A stretch of 64,000 nt of DNA from Leptolinea sp. UBA5203 (GTDB taxonomy: Bacteria; Chloroflexota; Anaerolineae; Anaerolineales; Anaerolineaceae), in assembly GCA_002412765.1 (NCBI GenBank), contig DHVR01000061.1, positions 186,001-250,000 of the forward strand, read 5' to 3'. The notes under the pieces were generated by a model. It made no database searches. It was not told the origin of the DNA and worked only from the letters and a program-made list of their open reading frames with translations. The stretch's first letter is position 1; every line of letters begins with the position of its first letter. The position numbers and the translations under genes are program-made. Of this stretch, positions 17,556-25,199 are shown one piece after another.

Positions 17556-18695
17556 TTATGATTTTAAGAGGGTGAATAAATAACCCAATTCGTTCTGGTG
17601 TAACCATTGAGGAAAATCCTCTTTTGGTCCCAAGTGAGTACGGATCATGCGCATAGATTCAGGGTCCGAAATATTAATCCCGTGTAATTCCATTTTATCT
17701 GGTTTCTCAAAAATCGCAAAAGCTAATTTAATTCCTTGATCCGGTTTGTTTTCTTTAGGTAGAACTTTTTCAAGGGACTGTTCATTTGGGATGATTTCCT
17801 CGATAGGATTCGCTTTAATCCAGGGAGAAACGGTTGCCAACTCAGGGAAGGTATGATTGAAGAAGTATATGTCTAGTGGTGTTTTATTCTTCTCCAACAG
17901 ATTTTCAATCACTTGAATGAGTGGTATGTTATCTTCACTGAAGATATAAGGATCCAATTTTTCATGCAAGGTTCTTAAAATAGGATCGATCAACTCTTCA
18001 GCGTCTACTTTGGAAAATGCCTTGGCTGTGATGCGAATATCGATTTGACCGGATTTGGCAGAAAGACCTACCGTTGGATTATGTAACAGCTCGAGGTCAC
18101 CAATCAATTGATCAACATGGGATTCGCCAATGCCTATTAAGTGCACGATTTTGGTGACGATGAAGGCATGTTCCGGAAAAGTATCTAAAATCAGTTGGCT
18201 GACATTGTTCTGAAAAAGGTATTCCATTTCTCTCGGAACGCCAGGTAAGCTGACCAATAAATGATGATTCTCAAGAATGGAAAACGCCGGTGCTGTACCA
18301 ACAGGATTCAAAATAACCTTTGCGTTTCGCGGGAGGTAAGCCTGACGTTTATTATTCTCTGTTGCAACCCGTCCATAATTTTTGAAGCGCTCTAAAATCA
18401 GCTCCCATAATTCTGGCTGAAAATCCAATGGAACTCCGTAAACATTGGCTATCGCGCTGCGGGTAGGATCATCTATGGTTGGACCCAATCCGCCAGTGGT
18501 AATGACGATATCCGCTCTGGCGAGGGCTTCTTTTACCAGTTGCGTGATTCGTTCTTCATTATCGCCTATGACGGTTGTACGGTATAAATCCACACCAATG
18601 GATCTCAATTGATTGGCCAGATAACAGGTGTTGGTATCCTGGGTCATACCTAATAATAGTTCAGTGCCGATTGCTATGATTTCTGCAGATGCCAT
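17556..18695 (-). CDS. CinA-like protein with MoCF domain and atypical C-terminus
   Basis: 379 residues. The N-terminal part (to about residue 170) is a molybdopterin-binding-like/CinA domain with IIAIGTELLLG, TTGGLGPTIDD and LPGVPREM, which in CinA acts on ADP-ribose or NMN-related substrates. Residues 170-260 match the middle CinA region. The last about 110 residues do not show the ESxTGG motif of the NMN deamidase (PncC) domain and look like a short divergent tail. The start was chosen at MASAEIIAIG because of an AGGGA site and the family's usual beginning; the frame runs 84 bases further upstream. First gene of the unit leading into glgAC-malQ. Confidence 0.75.
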   Translation of the reverse strand: MASAEIIAIGTELLLGMTQDTNTCYLANQLRSIGVDLYRTTVIGDNEERITQLVKEALARADIVITTGGLGPTIDDPTRSAIANVYGVPLDFQPELWELILERFKNYGRVATENNKRQAYLPRNAKVILNPVGTAPAFSILENHHLLVSLPGVPREMEYLFQNNVSQLILDTFPEHAFIVTKIVHLIGIGESHVDQLIGDLELLHNPTVGLSAKSGQIDIRITAKAFSKVDAEELIDPILRTLHEKLDPYIFSEDNIPLIQVIENLLEKNKTPLDIYFFNHTFPELATVSPWIKANPIEEIIPNEQSLEKVLPKENKPDQGIKLAFAIFEKPDKMELHGINISDPESMRMIRTHLGPKEDFPQWLHQNELGYLFTLLKS

Positions 18696-18738
18696 ACGAT
18701 TTATCTTCCCTGAGTGGTATAAAATCTTTGGTTCGTCT

Positions 18739-18766
18739 AGTGTAGCATGAAACTTGCGCCTTGCAA
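18739..18766 (-). promoter_or_regulatory. Candidate promoter of the cinA-glg unit
   Basis: Minus-strand TTGCAA (18761-18766), 16-base spacer, TACACT (18739-18744). The -35 hexamer is its own reverse complement and is also used by the plus-strand promoter towards yraN. Prediction from sequence only. Confidence 0.4.
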
Positions 18767-18789
18767 ATTGGGGAATCAACGGTTATGCT
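18761..18789 (+). promoter_or_regulatory. Candidate promoter of yraN-miaA
   Basis: Plus-strand TTGCAA, 17-base spacer, TATGCT (18784-18789). It shares its -35 hexamer with the divergent promoter of the cinA-glg unit, so RNA polymerase could bind in only one direction at a time. Confidence 0.45.
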
Positions 18790-18834
18790 AGGTAGAAATT
18801 GTATATGCATACAGGAACAAATACTGGGGATCGG

Positions 18835-19197
18835 ATGTGGAATCAACAGATTGGCAAGAAAGGTGAGTCGCTGGCCGCTCGTTATTTGGAACAGCAGGGT
18901 GTGGAAATTCTTGATCAGAACTATCGCACAGAATACGGCGAAATTGATTTAATTGGCCTGGACCAAGGAGAAATTGTTTTTTTCGAGGTCAAAACCCGTA
19001 CTACTGAAAAATTTGGTGTGCCCGAATTAGCTATTACACCCAAGAAACTGGAAAGAATGGCCCAATGTGCAGAAATCTATATGCAGGAAAATGGCCTGGA
19101 TTTGAATATGAGAATGGATATTATTGCCATATTGATGCAGGTAAAGAAAACTACGCCTACCATAGAATGGATAAAAAATGTCACTGAAGCAAATTAA
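18835..19197 (+). CDS. YraN/UPF0102 family endonuclease-like protein
   Basis: A 120-residue protein of the YraN family, predicted to have a PD-(D/E)XK nuclease-like fold; biological role is not established. Seen: GKKGESLAARYLEQQG at the N-terminus, YRTEYGEIDLI with the catalytic-type Asp, and FFEVKTR with the E-x-K. Length is typical. The start at MWNQQIGKKGE is preceded by a GGGGA site and matches the family's usual beginning; two in-frame codons up to 36 bases upstream are less likely. Overlaps miaA by 20 bases. Confidence 0.87.
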   Translation: MWNQQIGKKGESLAARYLEQQGVEILDQNYRTEYGEIDLIGLDQGEIVFFEVKTRTTEKFGVPELAITPKKLERMAQCAEIYMQENGLDLNMRMDIIAILMQVKKTTPTIEWIKNVTEAN

Positions 19198-20128
19198 AAA
19201 ACCATTGATTGTGATTCTTGGACCTACGGGTGTGGGGAAAACTGAATTCTCTTTACAATTGGCTGAAACGCTGGATGGAGAAATTGTCTCCGCGGATTCT
19301 CGCTTGTTTTATCGGGGCATGGATATTGGTACCGCAAAACCTTCCCAGGCGGAAATGAGCAGGGTGCGCCATCATTTGATTGATGTCTCCAACCCGGATC
19401 AAAACTGGAGTTTGGCTTTGTATCAAAGTGCGATCAAGCAAACTCTGGAGGATATCCACCAGCGAGGCAAGTTGCCCATCTTGGTGGGTGGTACCGGACA
19501 ATATATCAAAGCCATTGTGGATGGCTGGGATTTGCCAGAACAGGAACCGGATGACCCGCTGCGGGAGATCCTGGAGCAAATTGCACTTGAGAAGGGCAAA
19601 GAAGCCATGTATGAGATATTGCTCAGGATGGACCCGCTAACCCGGGATTATGTTGAGTATCAGAATACACGCAGAGTGGTGCGTGCCTTGGAAGTTATTT
19701 TACGAACCGGAAAACCTTTCTCTGAGTTGCGTCAGCTTAAGCATGTGCCGTATAGTATTTTTCAAATCGGGATCAAGCGGGATCGCAAGACGCTTTATGA
19801 ACGTATTGATCAAAGAATTGAGCTTATGTTTACAGATGGCTTGGTGGAAGAAGTTCAACAGCTGCTGGATCAAGGCTATGATCGGAATTTGCCGGCTATG
19901 TCCGCCATTGGTTATCGGGAAGTTGGTGCATTTATCCGGGGTGAAATTTCCCTGGACGAGGCTAAACTTTTGATGCGCCGTTATACCCGGCAATATGTTC
20001 GCAGGCAGGCAAACTGGTTCAAAGAATCTGATCCGGCCATTCATTGGTTGGATGCCAACGAATTGGATGTTTCAGCCGTAGTCTCCCTGCTGAATGATGA
20101 AAAGAATTGGATTCTTCCAATCGCCTAA
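19178..20128 (+). CDS. miaA: tRNA dimethylallyltransferase
   Basis: Transfers a dimethylallyl group to A37 of tRNAs reading UNN codons, before further modification. 316 residues, normal length. Seen: the P-loop GPTGVGKTEFS at residues 14-24, SADSRLFYRGMDIGTAKP containing the DSxQxY-like site (here DSRLFY), RHHLID, GGTGQYIKA, and the C-terminal AIGYREV with RRYTRQYVRRQ. Translation is probably coupled to yraN by a 20-base overlap. Its isoprenoid substrate pathway is represented in this window by the type 2 IPP isomerase. Ends at a strong bidirectional terminator. Confidence 0.96.
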   Translation: MSLKQIKKPLIVILGPTGVGKTEFSLQLAETLDGEIVSADSRLFYRGMDIGTAKPSQAEMSRVRHHLIDVSNPDQNWSLALYQSAIKQTLEDIHQRGKLPILVGGTGQYIKAIVDGWDLPEQEPDDPLREILEQIALEKGKEAMYEILLRMDPLTRDYVEYQNTRRVVRALEVILRTGKPFSELRQLKHVPYSIFQIGIKRDRKTLYERIDQRIELMFTDGLVEEVQQLLDQGYDRNLPAMSAIGYREVGAFIRGEISLDEAKLLMRRYTRQYVRRQANWFKESDPAIHWLDANELDVSAVVSLLNDEKNWILPIA

Positions 20129-20130
20129 CA

Positions 20131-20161
20131 AAAAAGCCGAGAAAATTTTCTCGGCTTTTTT
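20131..20161. terminator. Bidirectional terminator between miaA and ftsH
   Basis: A perfect 15-base inverted repeat (AAAAAGCCGAGAAAA and its complement) with A-run before and T-run after, so it works as an intrinsic terminator in both directions for the convergent genes. Confidence 0.9.
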
Positions 20162-20165
20162 AGTC

Positions 20166-22031
20166 TTAAGCTTCTGACAATAATTGGGGAGTACCACTCG
20201 ATTTGGGGAAGGGTGGCGGGAAGATGGCTTCAAAGTCTTCACGATTGATGGTTTCTACCTCGAGAAGTTTTTGAGCTACAGCTTCCAATTTGTCCCGGTA
20301 TTTGGTGAGAATTTCTCTGGTTTCTTTGTAAGCCTGGTCAACAAGAAGTTTAACTTCTTTATCAATGTTGATTGCAATGGCTTCAGAATAATCCCTTTGT
20401 TCCGAGATTTCACGGCCAAGGAAAACCAATTCTTCTTTTTTGCCGTAAACCATCGGGCCCATGGCCTCGCTCATGCCCAAACGGGTGACCATTTCTCTGG
20501 CGATCATGGTGACACGTTCAATGTCGTTGGAAGCGCCAGCGGTGATATCATCAAAGACCAATTCCTCAGCGACACGTCCGCCTAATAGGCCGACAATTTC
20601 GGCTTTCAATTTCTTGCGGGACATCATGGTTCGGTCATAATCCGGAAGGGAAAGCGTATACCCAGCGGCCATTCCCCGCGCAATGATGGAGACTTTGTGT
20701 ACCGGATTGGCATGGGGAATTACATTCATTACGATGGCATGCCCTGCTTCGTGATAAGCCACGATTTTCTTTTCCTCTTCGCTGATAATTCGGCTTTTTC
20801 TTTCTGGGCCAGCAATTACCCGCTCGATGGATTCTTCAAATTCAGACTGGTCAATAGTTTTTTTATTGCGACGGGCAGCTAAAATAGCGGCTTCGTTGAC
20901 CAGGTTTTCTATGTCAGCACCCACAAAACCTGGGGTACCACGTGCAATGATGGCTAAATTTACTTCAGCGCTAATCGGTTTGCCTTTAACATGAACTTTC
21001 AGGATGGCTTCACGGCCTTTTACATCCGGACGATCCAGTACAACCCGGCGGTCAAAACGACCGGGGCGGAGTAGAGCTGGGTCCAGAATATCGGGGCGGT
21101 TGGTTGCGGCAATGATAATGATATTGGTATCCGTGTCAAAACCATCCATTTCAACCAACATCTGGTTTAAGGTTTGCTCGCGTTCATCATGGCTGCCACC
21201 GAGGCCTGCGCCACGTTGACGTCCGACGGCATCAATTTCATCTACGAAGACGATACAGGGGGATTGTCGCTTGGCTTGATCAAAAAGATCACGAACGCGG
21301 CTGGCGCCCACACCAACAAACATTTCAACAAATTCCGAACCTGAGATGGAAAAGAAAGGCACACCTGCTTCACCGGAGACAGCTTTTGCAAGCAGTGTTT
21401 TACCGGTACCAGGAGGGCCGACTAAAAGCACACCTTTTGGTATTCTGGCACCGAGAGCAATGAATTTTTGAGGTTCTCGTAAGAATTCTACAATCTCCAT
21501 CAGTTCATCTTTAGATTCTTCCACACCGGCAACGTCGGCAAAGGTTACAGTTGGCTGATCGCCCGAGAACATACGTGCTCGTGACTTACCAAAGGACATG
21601 GCTGCATTGTTATTGCCCTGTGCCTGGCGGAAAAAGATAAAGAACAGCACTGCCATGAAAGCAAATGGAAGAATGACTAAAAAGGTATTGAGTACATTAA
21701 CCCATACACTTGGTGGCTTTACTCGTATATCAATGTTTGTTCCAGATAAGCTCTCAGCAGAAACACCCATCTTAGTCAATTGATCGATTAAGGAGGTATT
21801 TGTTTCTTTAATGGCTTGTCGCTCTGTACCTTCTTCTTTATAAATGATGGTTAAATCATTTTCGTTTTCAATAGTAATTTTGGAAACGGTACCTGCTTGG
21901 ATATCCGTGGCCAATTGATTGATGGAAATTACCTTATCCTCACCGCTTCGTGAATAGCTTCCAAAAACAAGCGCTAAGATCACGATGATGATGATGGCAT
22001 ATAATATGTAGGATTGGTTCCTTGAATTCAA
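20166..22031 (-). CDS. ftsH: ATP-dependent zinc metalloprotease FtsH
   Basis: Membrane-anchored AAA+ protease that extracts and degrades membrane and regulatory proteins. 621 residues from the chosen TTG start. Seen: two transmembrane helices, the Walker A GPPGTGKT, Walker B IVFVDEIDAVG, the second region of homology with ATNRPDILDPALLRPGRFD, and the zinc site HEAGH with a downstream Asp-rich helix. The frame is open 81 bases further, but that stretch holds an extended -10 promoter (TG-G-TATAAT at 22080-22088), and the TTG has a GGAGG site 5 bases upstream at 22037-22041. These two signs decide the start. Confidence 0.95.
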   Translation of the reverse strand: MNSRNQSYILYAIIIIVILALVFGSYSRSGEDKVISINQLATDIQAGTVSKITIENENDLTIIYKEEGTERQAIKETNTSLIDQLTKMGVSAESLSGTNIDIRVKPPSVWVNVLNTFLVILPFAFMAVLFFIFFRQAQGNNNAAMSFGKSRARMFSGDQPTVTFADVAGVEESKDELMEIVEFLREPQKFIALGARIPKGVLLVGPPGTGKTLLAKAVSGEAGVPFFSISGSEFVEMFVGVGASRVRDLFDQAKRQSPCIVFVDEIDAVGRQRGAGLGGSHDEREQTLNQMLVEMDGFDTDTNIIIIAATNRPDILDPALLRPGRFDRRVVLDRPDVKGREAILKVHVKGKPISAEVNLAIIARGTPGFVGADIENLVNEAAILAARRNKKTIDQSEFEESIERVIAGPERKSRIISEEEKKIVAYHEAGHAIVMNVIPHANPVHKVSIIARGMAAGYTLSLPDYDRTMMSRKKLKAEIVGLLGGRVAEELVFDDITAGASNDIERVTMIAREMVTRLGMSEAMGPMVYGKKEELVFLGREISEQRDYSEAIAINIDKEVKLLVDQAYKETREILTKYRDKLEAVAQKLLEVETINREDFEAIFPPPFPKSSGTPQLLSEA

Positions 22032-22079
22032 CGCATCCTCCCAGGAAAATTTTGCAATTCGATAACAATAATCTCTGAA

Positions 22080-22088
22080 ATTATACCA
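22080..22088 (-). promoter_or_regulatory. Extended -10 promoter of ftsH
   Basis: Minus-strand TGGTATAAT, an extended -10 element with the TG motif. Transcription would begin near 22073 and give a leader of about 40 bases that includes the GGAGG site. It lies inside the longer open frame, which argues against starts upstream of it. Confidence 0.5.
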
Positions 22089-22186
22089 ATCAATGATTGA
22101 CATAACCAGCAATTATTAGCTAATGTAGTTGATATTAAGAAATTTCTTACACTAATTGAAAAGGGAAATTCAATTTAAACAGGTTT

Positions 22187-23389
22187 TTATTTTGATAATA
22201 CATTGAGGCTTTGTTGAATGTGATTCCGGTCATGAATGGCAATAAATTCGATAATTTCACCAAAAGTTGTAGGACCAAAAATTGTGTGAACAGCCTGTTT
22301 TGAAATAATCTCAGGAGTGGCAGAGGTTATCTGGTTAATCAGTTCCGCGCGGATAGCGAAGAATTGGGATAAGACTAATTGATATTCTTTTGTCGGTTCA
22401 CTGTTGTTATTGGTTAAGGCATCCAGATCCAAACTGGCGATAAATGGTTTTAATTCATTAAAGAATTTTCTAACTCGAGCCAGGTTGAGATGAGTATCTG
22501 CATCCAGTAAATGCTGTAAAATCTCTTTGACACACCATTCATTTGGCTTAGGCTTATCATCAAGGATCGAAGATGGATATCTCATGCCAAATCCATCGAA
22601 AACTGCAGGCGTGACTCTCAGTGTGATGATTGATTGTTGCAGATTTTGTCCCCAATTAATTGCAGTAATTTCGTCCTGAATTGCTTCTAACCAGGCAGGG
22701 ACGCCGGATAAATCTCCCGCTGCACTGAGTATTCCCTGGTCCGGATGTTTCTTCCCATCTTTGGTGATCCAATAGGTGCTTAAGCCAAGTTTTTCTGCCG
22801 GTAAAATGTCATCCGATAAGCTATTTCCAATCATCACGGCCGGCATGTTTAAAAAATCATGTTTGAAAAGGATTTCAGCATAGTATTCCGGATTAGGTTT
22901 GCAAAAATGATAATTTTCAAAACTGGTTACATCCTTGAACAAGCCATCCGGATATGGGAAACCTGCCCAGGTTAGTCGGTGGTACTGGGCCGCACTAGGA
23001 AAAAGCGGGTTTGTGGCAACGACAATTGGATGCCCTGTTTGATGGATTGTATTTATAATCGTTACTGCCTCATTCTTATGGGTGGTAAGGGTTTTTAACT
23101 TAGGAAATTCCTCTTCATAAAAACGGGAAATTTTATTTTCTAACTCCTCTTTATTAATATTAATACCTGGATAGAAATGAGCATTAAAGACATCTGCAAG
23201 CGTGTATTCTGCGGTAGTCTTCATCAACATTTTCTTTGTTCCTGCCATGAGTTCTTTGATCATGAGCTTTTCAGGAACATCCGGAATTGTTTTGGAAAGG
23301 GCGTGCAGATACCCCGGCAGGAAATGATCCATATCATTACCAAGCAGGGTGTCATCCAAATCAATGAGAACGGCTATTTTGTTTTTCAT
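22187..23389 (-). CDS. HAD-family hydrolase fused to a DinB-like domain
   Basis: 400 residues. The N-terminal half (about 1-245) is a HAD phosphatase-type domain: motif I DLDDTLLGND, motif II VVATN, motif III KPNPEYY, and motif IV MIGNSLSDDILPAE. The C-terminal part (about 250-400) resembles DinB four-helix proteins, with LQHLLDADTH and a C-terminal AIHDRNHIQQ that would supply metal-binding His residues. Both halves keep their key residues, so this appears to be a real two-enzyme fusion. It is coupled to the preceding Cys-rich gene by an ATGA overlap, which fixes this start. Substrates are unknown. Confidence 0.7.
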   Translation of the reverse strand: MKNKIAVLIDLDDTLLGNDMDHFLPGYLHALSKTIPDVPEKLMIKELMAGTKKMLMKTTAEYTLADVFNAHFYPGININKEELENKISRFYEEEFPKLKTLTTHKNEAVTIINTIHQTGHPIVVATNPLFPSAAQYHRLTWAGFPYPDGLFKDVTSFENYHFCKPNPEYYAEILFKHDFLNMPAVMIGNSLSDDILPAEKLGLSTYWITKDGKKHPDQGILSAAGDLSGVPAWLEAIQDEITAINWGQNLQQSIITLRVTPAVFDGFGMRYPSSILDDKPKPNEWCVKEILQHLLDADTHLNLARVRKFFNELKPFIASLDLDALTNNNSEPTKEYQLVLSQFFAIRAELINQITSATPEIISKQAVHTIFGPTTFGEIIEFIAIHDRNHIQQSLNVLSK

Positions 23390-23721
23390 TCGGAAATCTG
23401 ATTGAAGATCTTCTGAATCGGATGGCATTCCCCACAACCAATCTCAGGAATTTCTACCGCTTTATGCGATTGCGTACACTCTGCTGTTACTTTTACAACA
23501 CGTTTCAATCCAAGCAATCTTTTTTGGATTGTGGCATGGAGTATCATATTTTTGCATGAATTTGCTAATTTTATTCGTGGAACAGGACAGGTAAAGCACA
23601 GGTCTCTTGTCCATTTAGATGCAGCAAGATTTGACCCAAGCAAACGACATTCTTCTTCCGATTTTCCCCGAAAATAATTTCCATAAAAGAAAACACATTC
23701 AGTGCCAGCGGGAGTTTTCAT
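23386..23721 (-). CDS. Small Cys-rich protein, possible metal or Fe-S binder
   Basis: 111 residues, not recognised as a named family. It has eight Cys: Cys9, Cys25, a CFTC pair (42, 45), Cys56, Cys82, and a CGEC pair (95, 98) followed by His. The N-terminus reads GTECVFFYGNYFRGKSEEEC. The pattern suggests zinc or an iron-sulfur cluster. No signal peptide or membrane helix is seen. It lies 63 bases after efp and overlaps the HAD-DinB gene (ATGA), so the three are probably one operon. Function cannot be stated. Confidence 0.6.
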   Translation of the reverse strand: MKTPAGTECVFFYGNYFRGKSEEECRLLGSNLAASKWTRDLCFTCPVPRIKLANSCKNMILHATIQKRLLGLKRVVKVTAECTQSHKAVEIPEIGCGECHPIQKIFNQISE

Positions 23722-23784
23722 GATGGGTTCCGGTGAGAGTGGTCGAGTGCTTCAAGATATGAAGCACTCGAGCAATAGAGGCAG

Positions 23785-24342
23785 TTAAACGCGGGTAATG
23801 TAATCGCCGGTACGCGTGTCCACACGAATGGTGTCCCCTTCATTAACGAAGTTGGGACAATTGACTTCCAAACCGGTTTCAACGGTGACTTTCTTGGTAA
23901 CACCCGTTGCTGTATCGCCCTTAACAGAAATCTCCGCACGGGTGACCAATAGATCGACCGAGGTGGGGAGTTCAATGTCAATGGGACGATCCTGGTAGAA
24001 AGTGATCTTGGCTTCGACGCCTTCCTTAAGAAAGCCGGCACTGTCTCCAATTATTTTCTTGTCCAGGGCTGGTTGATCATAAGTTTGCAGATTCATGAAA
24101 TAATAAAAATTTTCATCTGCATAGAGGAATTGAGCGTTTTGATAATCCAGTCGGACATCTTGAACGCGGTCTCCTGAGATAAAGGTTTTTTCAATGGTGG
24201 ATCCCGTCAATAAATTACGCGCTTTAATGCGAATGGTAGCACTACCGCGGCCAGGTTTATTATGGGCATATTCCAACACCTTGAATAAGCTGTTATCCAG
24301 CTCAAATGTAATACCCTTGCGAAGTTCATTTACATCTATCAT
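23785..24342 (-). CDS. efp: Translation elongation factor P
   Basis: Helps ribosomes through polyproline stretches by entering the E-site region. 185 residues, normal length, with three beta domains: an N-terminal KOW-like domain, a central OB domain and a C-terminal OB domain containing GLEVNCPNFVNEGDTIRVDT. The tip of domain I reads KPGRGSA, with Arg32 where E. coli EF-P has the modified lysine. Arg at this place is modified by rhamnosylation in EarP-containing bacteria; no earP, epmA or other modification gene is in the window. First gene of a unit with the Cys-rich and HAD-DinB genes. Confidence 0.96.
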   Translation of the reverse strand: MIDVNELRKGITFELDNSLFKVLEYAHNKPGRGSATIRIKARNLLTGSTIEKTFISGDRVQDVRLDYQNAQFLYADENFYYFMNLQTYDQPALDKKIIGDSAGFLKEGVEAKITFYQDRPIDIELPTSVDLLVTRAEISVKGDTATGVTKKVTVETGLEVNCPNFVNEGDTIRVDTRTGDYITRV

Positions 24343-24490
24343 TTTTTAATAGCCTTTTCTTTTCAATTTCGATCTTGAATTATAGCCTATCGATGTATCG
24401 CTGACAAGCTTCTGGACAGCTTCGAGAGCTGGATGAATTTCCCTACTGATGACTATGCCTTAGCCACTATCGAGAGCTGAGGTTTAACAA

Positions 24491-24518
24491 CAAAACGAGA
24501 CAGAATCGTCTCGTTTTG
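24491..24518 (-). terminator. Terminator after hpf
   Basis: An 11-base perfect stem (CAAAACGAGAC with its complement) and a 6-base loop, followed on the minus strand by a T-rich stretch. Separates hpf from the efp unit. Confidence 0.7.
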
Positions 24519-24545
24519 AAATTCTTATGTTGCAGTCGGTGCAGT

Positions 24546-25118
24546 TTATACGACTTTGGGCTCGATTAGACCATAGGAACCATCCCGTCTGGTGTAGAGA
24601 ACATTGATTCCGTTGGTATTTACATTGTAAAAGATAAAGAAGTTTTCGTGTCCAAGTAATTTCATTTGTTCAATGGCTTCCAATTCATCCATGGGGACCA
24701 GGTTAAATTGTTTGCGCCGTTCAATGACCGGTTCGGTCTCATCCACTTCCTCTGGAATAATCTCTTCAAAAGATTCTCCCAATTCGGAAGCTGGGGTACC
24801 ATCTCCGCGACCACGATAATGTTTACCTTTAAATCTGGATATCTGTCGTTGCATTTTATCGACAGCTTTATCAATGGCTGCAAATACATCTTCTGCGCGT
24901 TCTTCTGTTCGTAAAATGATGCCTTTACCACGAATGGTAATTTGAGCAACGTAGCGGTCCATGGCATTTCTGGCAGATTTTACGTGAGAAAGATCGATGC
25001 GGGTCTCATCAATGGTATTGAGAAACTTTTCTAATTTGGCCACTTTTTTATTAACGTACTCATCAATTCTGTCATTTGGTTCGATGTTTTTCGTGAAGAC
25101 GTCTATTCTGTTGGTCAT
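24546..25118 (-). CDS. hpf: Ribosome hibernation-promoting factor, long form
   Basis: Binds idle 70S ribosomes and promotes their 100S dimers in stationary phase. 190 residues, the long form: an N-terminal RaiA/YfiA domain (to about 105) with many basic residues, an acidic linker (about 110-130), and a C-terminal dimerisation domain with NLVPMDELEAIEQMKLLGHENFFIFYN, of which NVLYTRRDGSYGLIEP is the usual end. A strong GAGGAGG ribosome site lies just upstream. Monocistronic, with its own terminator. Regulation by growth phase is expected for the family but no specific site is seen. Confidence 0.94.
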   Translation of the reverse strand: MTNRIDVFTKNIEPNDRIDEYVNKKVAKLEKFLNTIDETRIDLSHVKSARNAMDRYVAQITIRGKGIILRTEERAEDVFAAIDKAVDKMQRQISRFKGKHYRGRGDGTPASELGESFEEIIPEEVDETEPVIERRKQFNLVPMDELEAIEQMKLLGHENFFIFYNVNTNGINVLYTRRDGSYGLIEPKVV

Positions 25119-25199
25119 AAAAAACCTCCTCTATGACATCATGTTAGTATTAATGTATCCGAATAAACTCGAATACTATATAAAATAAGTATTAATATT

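Noticed and set aside
22113..22186. Small inverted repeats in the gap between ftsH and the HAD-DinB gene
   Set aside because: Short, interrupted and AT-rich; not strong enough to call as a terminator or operator.
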